Source: DATATB01 sp036268995 (lineage in GTDB: Bacteria > Planctomycetota > Planctomycetia > Pirellulales > PNKZ01). Taken from it: a stretch of 21,572 nucleotides of DNA. A model generated the notes under the pieces. The model searched no databases. It saw nothing but the letters and a program-made list of their open reading frames with translations, and was not told the origin of the DNA. This document shows, piece after piece, positions 14,228 through 21,290 of this stretch. The stretch spans positions 1 through 21,572 of the forward strand of contig DATATB010000012.1 in the NCBI GenBank assembly GCA_036268995.1, read 5' to 3'. How positions within the stretch are numbered: the first letter of the stretch is position 1; each line of letters begins with the position of its first letter. The position numbers were made by a program, and so were the translations under genes.

Positions 14228-14512
14228 TCAATTGCCGGCGCGAGCGCGAAAGCGGGTCAGCAGCTCTTCGGCCAAGGCCGCCGGGTCTGCGGCGAGAATG
14301 CGACGGATGTGGCCGGCCGTAAACGGCAAAGTTTGCCTCGTCCACCAATGGCCGGCTGCCGGCCGCCGCGGTTTGGCTGGCTGGAGTTGCCTTGCCGCCG
14401 GACGGGACCGATAGCAGGCTGGCAATCGCGACCATTCGATAGGCGGCAGCTCGATCACCGGCCGCTCACCGATCGGCAGCACGGTCTGGGACCAGCCCCG
14501 GCTCTCACCCAT
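14228..14512 (-). CDS. Small hypothetical protein (uncertain)
   Basis: A 94-residue frame lies in the spacer between the permease gene and the end of the ATP synthase operon. Its C-terminal third (LPFTAGHIRRILAADPAALAEELLTRFRARAGN) has a natural helical protein composition, and the rest is Arg/Pro-rich. There is no strong Shine-Dalgarno before the ATG at 14512 (only AGGGG too far upstream). It could be a real planctomycete-specific protein, a remnant, or chance; I recognise no family. Confidence 0.35.
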   Translation of the reverse strand: MGESRGWSQTVLPIGERPVIELPPIEWSRLPACYRSRPAARQLQPAKPRRPAAGHWWTRQTLPFTAGHIRRILAADPAALAEELLTRFRARAGN

Positions 14513-14646
14513 CGTCGTTTTTCGCCCCTGTGCTCAAATGCCGCCTATGGGATGCTTCGGCAGAAACGGCGACCAAGCTGAAGCACGCCCGCGCTTCGAC
14601 CGCCAATTTTATCAAGCCCCGAGCGGGGCGCGGTCGGCAGCTCTAC

Positions 14647-14750
14647 GTAGCGGAAGTCGTGAGACTTCCGACGGGCCATCGCGCGTCAACCTCGGAATTC
14701 TCACGAATTTCGCTGCCGATGCAGCTCGGAATTCTCACGAATTCCACTAC
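14647..14750. repeat. Cluster of three 20-nt GTGA/TCAC-loop hairpins with GTAG feet
   Basis: Unit 1: GTAG (14647-14650) then CGGAAGTC-GTGA-GACTTCCG (14651-14670), a perfect 8-bp stem. Unit 2, reversed: CGGAATTC-TCAC-GAATTTCG (14693-14712). Unit 3, reversed: CGGAATTC-TCAC-GAATTCCA (14727-14746) followed by CTAC (14747-14750). The cluster lies just past the atpC stop on the minus strand and so forms the 3' end region of the ATP synthase transcript. Confidence 0.85.
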
Positions 14751-14760
14751 CGGCGCGGCC

Positions 14761-15234
14761 CTAGTGGCCGGCAGCGGCCGTGTCGCGGGTGGCGATGCGA
14801 ATTTGCATGCGGGCCCGGGCCTCGTCGCGGGCGCGGGCTTCGAGCTGAGCGTCGCCCACGGCCGGGCGGCGCATGGCCGCGGCGAGCTGTTCCTGGGCGG
14901 CCTCGACGTCGATCTGGTCGACCGGTGTCGCGCGGTTGGTCAGCACGTACACCATGTTATTGCCGGCCACTTGCACGAAACCGCCGTCGATGAAGTAGCG
15001 CAGCGTCTTGCCGCCGCCTTCCTCGATGATCCGCAACTCGCCGAAGCCCAATCGGGCGATGAGCGGGCCGTGGAAGGGCATGATGGCCATTTCGCCGTCG
15101 TCCAGCGGCAGGGCCACGAGCTGCGCCGAGCCGTCGTGTACCGGGGCCTCGGGAGTAACCACGATGCACTCCAGAATGTCGGCCCCCGGCATGGCGACCG
15201 CTTGCGAAATGCCGTGCTCGGGCAGGTGATCCAT
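14761..15234 (-). CDS. atpC: ATP synthase F1 subunit epsilon
   Basis: This 157-residue subunit of the central stalk of F1 couples the gamma rotor to the c-ring and can inhibit ATP hydrolysis. It starts at the ATG at 15234, 1 base after the atpD stop, with GAGG inside the end of atpD. The N-terminal beta-sandwich (about 20-105) contains the usual ECIVVTPEAPVHDG, GEMAIMPFHGPLIARLGFGELRI and YFIDGGFVQVAGNNMVYVL motifs. A C-terminal helical part (about 115-150, AQEQLAAAMRR...RARMQIRIATR) follows. It is last in the operon. An additional ~20 N-terminal residues (MDHLPEHGISQAVAMPGAD) extend beyond typical epsilon. Confidence 0.95.
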   Translation of the reverse strand: MDHLPEHGISQAVAMPGADILECIVVTPEAPVHDGSAQLVALPLDDGEMAIMPFHGPLIARLGFGELRIIEEGGGKTLRYFIDGGFVQVAGNNMVYVLTNRATPVDQIDVEAAQEQLAAAMRRPAVGDAQLEARARDEARARMQIRIATRDTAAAGH

Positions 15235-15235
15235 C

Positions 15236-16732
15236 TTAGCCTCGCTTCTCGCTCTTGGCTTGTTCCCGCTTGGCCTGCTCCTCGGCCTGCTCGATGGGGC
15301 CGACGTACATGAAGGCGCTCTCGGGCAAGTGGTCCCAGCGCCCGTCGGCGATTTCTTCGAAGCTGCGGATCGTGTCGGCCAGCGGCGTATATTCGCCCGG
15401 CTTGCCGGTGAAGACCTCGGCCACCAAGAACGGCTGCGACAGGAAGCGCTCCATGCGGCGTGCACGGTGCACGATCAGCTTGTCCTGCTCGCTCAGTTCG
15501 TCGACGCCCAGGATGGCGATGATGTCTTGCAGCTCGCGATAGCGCTGCAACGTGCGTTGTACGCGGCGGGCGATCGCATAATGCCGCTCGCCCACGTATT
15601 GCGGATCGAGAATGCGGCTGCTGGAAGCCAGCGGATCGACGGCCGGATAAATGCCTTTTTCCGAAATCGAACGCTCCAGGTACAGGAACGCGTCCAACTG
15701 GCCGAAGGCCGCGGCCGGGGCCGGGTCCGTTGGATCGTCGGCAGGCACGTACACGGCTTGCACGCTGGTGATGGCCCCCTTGCTGGTCGAAGCGATCCGC
15801 TCTTGCAGCGCACCCATCTCGGTGGCCAGCGTCGGCTGGTAGCCCACGGCCGAAGGCATGCGGCCCAGCAAGGCCGACACTTCACTGCCGGCTTGCGAGA
15901 AGCGGAAAATGTTGTCGATGAACAACAGCGTGTCGGCGCCGGTCGTATCGCGGAAGAACTCGGCCATCGTAAGCGCCGACAAGGCCACGCGCAACCGGGC
16001 GCCCGGCGGCTCGTTCATTTGGCCGAACACCATGCAGGTCTGCTCGATGACGCTGCGGCCGGTGTTGCCGATCTTGGTTTCCTGCATTTCCAGCCAGAGG
16101 TCGGTGCCTTCGCGCGTGCGCTCGCCCACGCCGGCAAACACCGAATAGCCACCGTGCTGCTTGGCGATACGGGCGATCAATTCGGTGAGAATCACGGTCT
16201 TGCCCAAACCGGCACCGCCGAACAACCCGGCTTTTCCACCGCGGACAAACGGCGTGAGCAAGTCGATGACTTTGATGCCGGTTTCGAACAGCTCGGTCTT
16301 GGTCGACAGGTCGGTGATCGGCGGGGCTTCGCGATGGATCGGCCAGCGTTCTTCGGCGGCCACTTCGCCGCGATTGTCGATCGGCTCGCCGATGACGTTG
16401 AACACGCGTCCCAGCGTGGCTTTGCCCACCGGCACCGTGACCGGCCCGCCGGTGTCGACGCATTCCTGCCCGCGCACCATGCCGTCGGTACTGCCCAGGG
16501 CCACGCAGCGTACGCGGCCGCCGCCCAAGTGCTGCTGCACCTCGCCCACGAGCTTGACGTGTACGCCCTTGTGCTCGGCTTCGACGCGCACGGCGTTGTA
16601 AATGGCGGGCAAGCTATCTTCGGCAAATTCGACGTCGAACGTCGAGCCGATGATCTGCGTCACCTTGCCGATGTTAGTGCCGGCGGCCGCGGCATTTTTG
16701 GTTTGAGCCTGATGATCGGTGGTCGTGGCCAT
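15236..16732 (-). CDS. atpD: ATP synthase F1 subunit beta
   Basis: This 498-residue catalytic subunit makes ATP from ADP and phosphate at the alpha/beta interface. The P-loop GGAGLGKT is at 172-179, and catalytic Glu204 is in GVGERTREG. The Walker B region LLFIDNIFRFSQAGSEVSALLGRMPSAVGYQPTL and the signature YPAVDPLASSSRILDP are clear. It is some 20 residues longer than E. coli beta owing to an N-terminal Thr/Ala/Gln-rich tail before IGKVTQIIGSTFDVEF. The segment FGQLDAFLYLERSISEKGI replaces the usual FAHLDATTVLSR-type sequence, a lineage-like variant. There is no clear Shine-Dalgarno at the ATG at 16732 (AAAAGAAAAC upstream). It lies after a 107-base spacer holding a heptamer repeat, unusual in this compact operon. 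Confidence 0.97.
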   Translation of the reverse strand: MATTTDHQAQTKNAAAAGTNIGKVTQIIGSTFDVEFAEDSLPAIYNAVRVEAEHKGVHVKLVGEVQQHLGGGRVRCVALGSTDGMVRGQECVDTGGPVTVPVGKATLGRVFNVIGEPIDNRGEVAAEERWPIHREAPPITDLSTKTELFETGIKVIDLLTPFVRGGKAGLFGGAGLGKTVILTELIARIAKQHGGYSVFAGVGERTREGTDLWLEMQETKIGNTGRSVIEQTCMVFGQMNEPPGARLRVALSALTMAEFFRDTTGADTLLFIDNIFRFSQAGSEVSALLGRMPSAVGYQPTLATEMGALQERIASTSKGAITSVQAVYVPADDPTDPAPAAAFGQLDAFLYLERSISEKGIYPAVDPLASSSRILDPQYVGERHYAIARRVQRTLQRYRELQDIIAILGVDELSEQDKLIVHRARRMERFLSQPFLVAEVFTGKPGEYTPLADTIRSFEEIADGRWDHLPESAFMYVGPIEQAEEQAKREQAKSEKRG

Positions 16733-16805
16733 AGGGAGTTTTCTTTTGCGATTCGATTATTGGAAAGACAGACCCGGCCCAAGGGCCCGGGCTAAATGTT
16801 CTCGT

Positions 16806-16838
<33 letters not shown>

Positions 16839-16839
16839 C

Positions 16840-17715
16840 CTACCCCTTGAGCGCCTCCACGCCACCCAAGACCTCCATGATCTCGCCGGTGATCTGGCTC
16901 TGCCGAGCGCGATTGTAGGTCATGGTCAGGTGCTTGATAATTTTGTCGGCGTTCTCCGTGGCGGCTTTCATCGCCACCATCCGGGAGATCTGCTCGCTGA
17001 CCGCCGCGTCCAGGAAGCACTTGAAGAGCTTGATCTTGAAGCTGGTCGGCACCAACTCTTCCAAAATACCCTCGGCCGATGGGACGAACTCATAGCGCGA
17101 GTTGCCCGGCCCTGCGTCGTCGCCGCCGCCCAGGGCAGCCAGTGGCAACAGCGTTTCGACCGTGGCCACCTGCCGCGACATGCTCTCGAAGCGGGTATAT
17201 GCCACGTCCAGCCGGTCCAGCTCGCCGGCCGTGTAAGCCTGCAAATAGCGATTGGCGAGCACGTCGACCTCTTCGAACGACGGCTTGTCCTCGAAGTGCG
17301 TGTACGTCTGGTCGGGCACGATGCCACGGAAACGGAAGGCCGTGATTCCGCGCTTGCCCGAGACTTCCAGCGTGCGCTTGGGGGCCACGTGCGCGAGTTC
17401 GTGCCAGCGGGGCAGGGCGGCGCGGAACACGTTCGAGTTGTAGCCGCCGCACAAACCACGATTGCCGGTCAACACCAGCAGCGTGGCGTGCTTGATTTCT
17501 TCGTGGGCTTCCAGCAGCGGATGGCTGACTTCCAGGCCGCTGTTGGCCAGGTCCGACACCAAGGCCGTGATCCGCTTGGTATAGGCCGTGGCCGCGCTGG
17601 CGCGATCCATCGCCTTTTTGAAGCGCGCCGTGGCAATCAGCTCCATCGTCCGCGTGATCTTGCGGATGTTCTTGATGCTCTTGCGGCGTTTGTCGAGCGC
17701 TCGGGCTTTAGCCAT
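16840..17715 (-). CDS. atpG: ATP synthase F1 subunit gamma
   Basis: The 291-residue rotor shaft of F1 has the family-typical length. The N-terminal helix MAKARALDKRRKSIKNIRKITRTMELIATARFKKA and the C-terminal helix with AVSEQISRMVAMKAATENADKIIKHLTMTYNRARQSQITGEIMEVLGGVEAL form the coiled coil that turns inside alpha3beta3. The Rossmann-like middle has LLVLTGNRGLCGGYNSNV. There is no clear Shine-Dalgarno before the ATG at 17715. It is separated from atpA by a 232-base spacer full of palindromes. Confidence 0.96.
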   Translation of the reverse strand: MAKARALDKRRKSIKNIRKITRTMELIATARFKKAMDRASAATAYTKRITALVSDLANSGLEVSHPLLEAHEEIKHATLLVLTGNRGLCGGYNSNVFRAALPRWHELAHVAPKRTLEVSGKRGITAFRFRGIVPDQTYTHFEDKPSFEEVDVLANRYLQAYTAGELDRLDVAYTRFESMSRQVATVETLLPLAALGGGDDAGPGNSRYEFVPSAEGILEELVPTSFKIKLFKCFLDAAVSEQISRMVAMKAATENADKIIKHLTMTYNRARQSQITGEIMEVLGGVEALKG

Positions 17716-17774
17716 AGCAGCAAAAGGATTTCAAATGGTGGCTTAAACGGTAAACGCCAGGATCAACTTTTTCA

Positions 17775-17900
17775 GTAGCCCAGGCATTCATGCCTGGGGA
17801 TCGATGCCGCGAACACTCCACTCTCTTCTGCCCCTTTAGGGGCTAAAGCCCCGCCGCGCGGGAAAACTCGCTCGTTCCCAGGCGTAAACGCCTGGGCTAC
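17775..17900. repeat. BIME-like cluster: two inverted GTAG hairpins flanking a third hairpin
   Basis: Left unit: GTAG (17775-17778) then the 20-nt hairpin CCCAGGCAT-TC-ATGCCTGGG (17779-17798). Right unit in opposite orientation: CCCAGGCGT-AA-ACGCCTGGG (17877-17896) then CTAC (17897-17900). Between them GCCCC-TTTA-GGGGC (17830-17843) and GGGGC-TAAA-GCCCC (17839-17852) are alternative hairpins sharing one arm. The cluster lies between atpA and atpG inside the ATP synthase operon. Confidence 0.9.
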
Positions 17901-17947
17901 GGAAAGCAGTCACCCAGGCACTTGCACCGACAAGCTGCCGGCGGCGG

Positions 17948-19477
17948 TTATTTCTTTTCCTTTTCTCTGGCTGCTGCGAATTGCTTTTGGAACTCGGCGA
18001 TGGCCGCTTCCAGTTTCGCGGTCGTTTCGTCGTCGAGCTTTTGGGTGTCGCGAATCTTGGCCCCGATCTCGGGCTTTTGTTCGTGCATGAACTGCAGATA
18101 CTGCCGCTCCCAGGCCGCAACCTGGTCGCGGGGGATTTTGTCCAAGTGGCCGCGCGTGCCAGCATAGATGCTCAGCACTTCGTCGAACACGTCCATCGGC
18201 TGATACTGCCCCTGCTTGAGCAGTTCGATCATACGGTAGCCGCGATCGAGACGGGACTGCGTTTGCGGATCCAGATCGGTGCCCAACTGGGCGAAGGCCT
18301 CGAGCTCGCGAAAGCTCGCCAGGTCCAACCGCAGACCGCCGGCCACTTTTTTCATGGCCGGAATCTGGGCCGCTCCGCCCACGCGCGACACCGAAATGCC
18401 GGCGTTCATGGCGGGCCGCTGACCGGCGAAGAACAAGTCGGGCTGCAGGTAAATCTGCCCGTCGGTGATCGAGATCACGTTCGTGGGAATATAGGCCGAC
18501 ACCTCGCCTTCGAGCGTTTCGATGATCGGCAGCGAAGTCAGCGAGCCGCCGCCCAACTCCGCGCTCAGCTTGGCCGAACGTTCCAACAGCCGGCTGTGGG
18601 CGTAGAACACGTCGCCGGGATACGCCTCGCGGCCGGGCGGACGCCGCATCAGCAGCGACAACTGCCGGTAGGCGGCCGCCTGCTTCGACAAGTCGTCGTA
18701 CACGATCAGCGCGTGCTGGCCGTTGTACATGAAGTGCTCGGCCATCGCCGTGCCGGCATAGGGAGCCACGTATTGCAGCGGGGCCGGGTCGCTGGCGCCG
18801 GCTACGATGACGGTCGTGTAGTCCATCGCGCCGTGCTTTCGCAGGGCCTCGATCACGCCGGCCACGGTCGATTCCTTCTGGCCCACTGCGACGTAGAAGC
18901 ACTTCACGCCGCTGCCGCGCTGATTGATGATGGCATCGATGCCGATGGCCGTCTTGCCGGTCTTGCGGTCGCCGATGATCAGCTCGCGCTGCCCACGGCC
19001 GATGGGCGTCATCGCGTCGACGGCTTTCAAACCCGTTTGCAGCGGCTCGCGCACCGGCTGGCGCTGGGCCACGCCCGGGGCCATGAATTCCACCGGCCGG
19101 CGATCGCTGGTCACAATCGCGCCTTTGCCGTCCAGCGGGTTGCCCAGCGGATCGACGACGCGGCCGACCAGGGCATCGCCGACGGGCACGCTTAGCAGCA
19201 GGCCCGTGCTCTTGACCTCGTCGCCTTCCTGGATGCCCAGGAAGTCACCGAGGATGATCACGCCCACGGAGTGCTCTTCCAGGTTGAAGGCCAGGCCGTT
19301 GACGCCGCCGGGAAACTCGACCATTTCGCCGGCCATGACGCCGCTGAGGCCGTAGACGCGCGCAATGCCGTCGCCCACCTCCAGCACGCGCCCGACTTCG
19401 CGGACGTCGACCTGCGACTGGTAGTGCTCAATCTCAGCTTGTAGAACCGAGGCGATCTCGCCGGCGTTGAATTTCAT
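17948..19477 (-). CDS. atpA: ATP synthase F1 subunit alpha
   Basis: This 509-residue non-catalytic nucleotide-binding subunit alternates with beta in F1. The P-loop GDRKTGKT is at 169-176. GISVSRVGGAAQ holds the Arg finger that completes the beta catalytic site, and FRELEAFAQLGTDLD is the typical C-terminal domain motif. The N-terminus (MKFNAGEIASVLQAEIEHYQ) is of usual length. The ATG at 19477 has AGGAG about 5 bases upstream, and the start lies inside atpH, overlapping it by 44 bases, so translation is likely coupled. Confidence 0.97.
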   Translation of the reverse strand: MKFNAGEIASVLQAEIEHYQSQVDVREVGRVLEVGDGIARVYGLSGVMAGEMVEFPGGVNGLAFNLEEHSVGVIILGDFLGIQEGDEVKSTGLLLSVPVGDALVGRVVDPLGNPLDGKGAIVTSDRRPVEFMAPGVAQRQPVREPLQTGLKAVDAMTPIGRGQRELIIGDRKTGKTAIGIDAIINQRGSGVKCFYVAVGQKESTVAGVIEALRKHGAMDYTTVIVAGASDPAPLQYVAPYAGTAMAEHFMYNGQHALIVYDDLSKQAAAYRQLSLLMRRPPGREAYPGDVFYAHSRLLERSAKLSAELGGGSLTSLPIIETLEGEVSAYIPTNVISITDGQIYLQPDLFFAGQRPAMNAGISVSRVGGAAQIPAMKKVAGGLRLDLASFRELEAFAQLGTDLDPQTQSRLDRGYRMIELLKQGQYQPMDVFDEVLSIYAGTRGHLDKIPRDQVAAWERQYLQFMHEQKPEIGAKIRDTQKLDDETTAKLEAAIAEFQKQFAAAREKEKK

Positions 19478-20072
19478 GGACGCTCCTGTTGATCATCTGT
19501 TCCCGTACCCGGGCTAGTCGCGTGGCGACCGAACCGTCGAGCACCGTGTCTCCCACTCGCAGCACCAGGCCGCCGATCATGCCCGGATCGACCACCTGCT
19601 CGAGTTCCGGCTGGGCACCCAGCATGAGTTTGATTTGCTCGGCGATGCGGCTGGTGAGCTGCTCGTCGAGCGGGGCAGCCGTGCGGACTTCAACCCGCAC
19701 GCGGCCTTGCATTTCGCTATCCAGGCGGCGGGCCTGGCGGCGAATTTGCCGCAGGATATTCAGTCGCCCATGTGCGGCGACGACGTGCAAAAAGTTGAGC
19801 AGCACGGCCGAAGCCTGGCCCTTGAAGGCCCGATCGACCAGCGCGGCCTTTTGTTCGGCCGAAATCAGTGCCGACGACAACACCGCGTCGACCTGCGGCA
19901 ACTTGTCCAGCACGTCGCTGACGAGCGAATCGAGCTCGTCGAGCACGGCCGCCGTCTGGTTGGCGGCTCCGGCCGCACCCAGCAAGGCACGCGCATAAAC
20001 AATCGCCACGCCGGCTGCGCCGAGATCGACGTAGCTGTCAAGCGAACCGGCATCGGCTTGGTCGTTTTGCAT
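19434..20072 (-). CDS. atpH: ATP synthase F1 subunit delta
   Basis: This 212-residue OSCP/delta subunit joins the peripheral b stalk to the top of F1. The N-terminal helical bundle begins VAIVYARALLGAAGAA (about 22-37). LLNFLHVVAAHGRLNILRQI and the C-terminal EQVVDPGMIGGLVLRVGDTVLDGSVATRLARVREQM are the family signatures. It is about 30 residues longer than E. coli delta, mostly at the N-terminus. GAGG lies 12 bases before the ATG at 20072. The stop TGA at 19434 is 44 bases inside atpA. Confidence 0.95.
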   Translation of the reverse strand: MQNDQADAGSLDSYVDLGAAGVAIVYARALLGAAGAANQTAAVLDELDSLVSDVLDKLPQVDAVLSSALISAEQKAALVDRAFKGQASAVLLNFLHVVAAHGRLNILRQIRRQARRLDSEMQGRVRVEVRTAAPLDEQLTSRIAEQIKLMLGAQPELEQVVDPGMIGGLVLRVGDTVLDGSVATRLARVREQMINRSVHEIQRRRDRLGSTS

Positions 20073-20135
20073 CGTGCCAATAAACCTCGTTGCCCGCGGC
20101 GCAAACCGCGGCTCAATTTCCGTGAAACCCGCCGC

Positions 20136-20795
20136 TCAATTCCGAAGGTGAGACGATTTCGAGAAGCTGGCCAGCGCGCCCTCGATCAGCGACCGGTGAT
20201 CGGCCGCATCGAGCTTGGCCCCCAGGATCTTGCCGGCCAGGCTCACCGCCTGGTCGGCCGATTGCTCGGAAAGCTCGATCAAGGCCTGCTCCTTGGCCGT
20301 TTCGATCTCGCGCTTGGCCCGCTGCATTTCGGCCTGGGCTTCGCCCCGGGCTTCGGCCAGCAGCTTCTGGTTTGCCTGCTCGGCCTGCCGCCGGGCCTGG
20401 TCGAGAATGGCACGCACTTCGTCCTGCGCCGCCGCTAATTTCGATTCGTACAGGGCCAGCAACTTTTTGCCTTCTTCGTGCGTCTGCTCGGCCAAGGTAA
20501 TGTGCTCGGCGATGGTCCGCTCACGCAGGTCCAGCGCCGCGGCAATCGGCCCCCAGGCAAACTTCTTGAGCACCATCAGCAGCAGCACGAAAATAATCAG
20601 CGTGCAGATCGCGAGATCCACGTCCACGGCCAGCGGGTCCGGCGTCGCTTCGCCGTGTTCCGCGTGGCTATCGCCGGCGGCGGCGTGCTCCTGGGCCATC
20701 AGCGGACTAGCCAGCAGCAGGAACGCCACAAGCGATCCTGCCGCCAACCCGATTGCCGCTGACCGTCCTGCCGCCCACGTGCGTGGTGCGCTCAT
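20136..20795 (-). CDS. atpF: ATP synthase Fo subunit b, with N-terminal signal-like extension
   Basis: The ATG at 20795, with GCGGAG 7 bases upstream, gives 219 residues, against about 156 in E. coli. Residues 1-36 look like a cleavable signal (GLAAGSLVAFLLLASPLMAQ). A His/Glu/Asp-rich stretch (EHAAAGDSHAEHGEATPDP) follows, then the real membrane anchor (VDVDLAICTLIIFVLLLMVLKKFAW, about 57-81) and a long charged coiled coil (about 85-200), the peripheral stalk dimerisation arm. Subunit b holds the stator against rotor torque. The extended frame upstream to 21173 is only readthrough of atpE antisense codons. Confidence 0.93.
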   Translation of the reverse strand: MSAPRTWAAGRSAAIGLAAGSLVAFLLLASPLMAQEHAAAGDSHAEHGEATPDPLAVDVDLAICTLIIFVLLLMVLKKFAWGPIAAALDLRERTIAEHITLAEQTHEEGKKLLALYESKLAAAQDEVRAILDQARRQAEQANQKLLAEARGEAQAEMQRAKREIETAKEQALIELSEQSADQAVSLAGKILGAKLDAADHRSLIEGALASFSKSSHLRN

Positions 20796-20872
20796 GCGAA
20801 TGCTCCGCCTGGTTTGCCGGCCGCCTGGCCGCGCGCTGATTTGACGATGAACCGTGTTTAGTTGAACTCTGC

Positions 20873-21202
20873 TTAGTGGTTGAACACCATGCACACGATC
20901 AGCGCGAACAGCGTCACGCCTTCGATGAGTGCCGCGGAAATGATCATGGCCGTTTGGATGCTGCCGGCCACTTCGGGCTGACGAGCCATGCTCTCGACGG
21001 CGCTGGAGCCGATGCGGCCAATGCCCGCCGCGGCGCCCAAAATCACCAGGCCGGCGCCGAAGGCACCGCCCAGATAGATGCTGAAGCCGTTCTGGCTGAC
21101 GTTGCCGGCGCCGGGGGTGGTGCCGGCCGTTTGGGCAAACGCCGGAGCGGCGAGCAGCAAGACCACAAAGCAAATGGCGGCGATCTTCACGAGTCGGTTC
21201 AC
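20873..21202 (-). CDS. atpE: ATP synthase Fo subunit c, signal-peptide-bearing
   Basis: The GTG at 21202, with AGGAG 9 bases upstream, gives 109 residues. Residues 1-23 are a signal peptide (VKIAAICFVVLLLAAPAFA, cleavage after AFA), leaving a mature c subunit of about 85 residues. Two membrane hairpin helices follow: GGAFGAGLVILGAAAGIGRIG, the polar loop ESMARQPE, then IQTAMIISAALIEGVTLFALIVCMVF. The ion-carrying Glu lies in ALIEGVT. The Gln and Glu-Ser positions that coordinate sodium in Ilyobacter c are Ile and Glu-Gly here, so the coupling ion is inferred to be H+. Confidence 0.94.
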   Translation of the reverse strand: MNRLVKIAAICFVVLLLAAPAFAQTAGTTPGAGNVSQNGFSIYLGGAFGAGLVILGAAAGIGRIGSSAVESMARQPEVAGSIQTAMIISAALIEGVTLFALIVCMVFNH

Positions 21203-21257
21203 GATGTCATACTCCTGTGCAGACGAATGAAAATGAAGGGGATCAATTTTCTTCGAA

Positions 21258-21281
21258 GCCCACGGATTGCAGTCCGTGGGC
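21258..21281. repeat. Palindrome in the atpB-atpE spacer
   Basis: GCCCACGGA (21258-21266), 6-base loop, TCCGTGGGC (21273-21281): a perfect 9-bp stem in the 88-base spacer. There is no T-run, so it is not an obvious terminator; it may be a dispersed repeat and could shield or process the transcript before the highly expressed atpE. Confidence 0.75.
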
Positions 21282-21290
21282 CACGGGGCG

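Noticed and set aside
15260..16795. Long plus-strand frame (511 codons) opposite atpD
   Set aside because: Exact antisense of a certain atpD. It is open only because of high GC at third positions, and its composition (His/Ala/Gly/Arg-rich) is not protein-like.
17981..19195. Long plus-strand frame (404 codons) opposite atpA
   Set aside because: Antisense shadow of atpA with low-complexity Arg/His/Leu composition.
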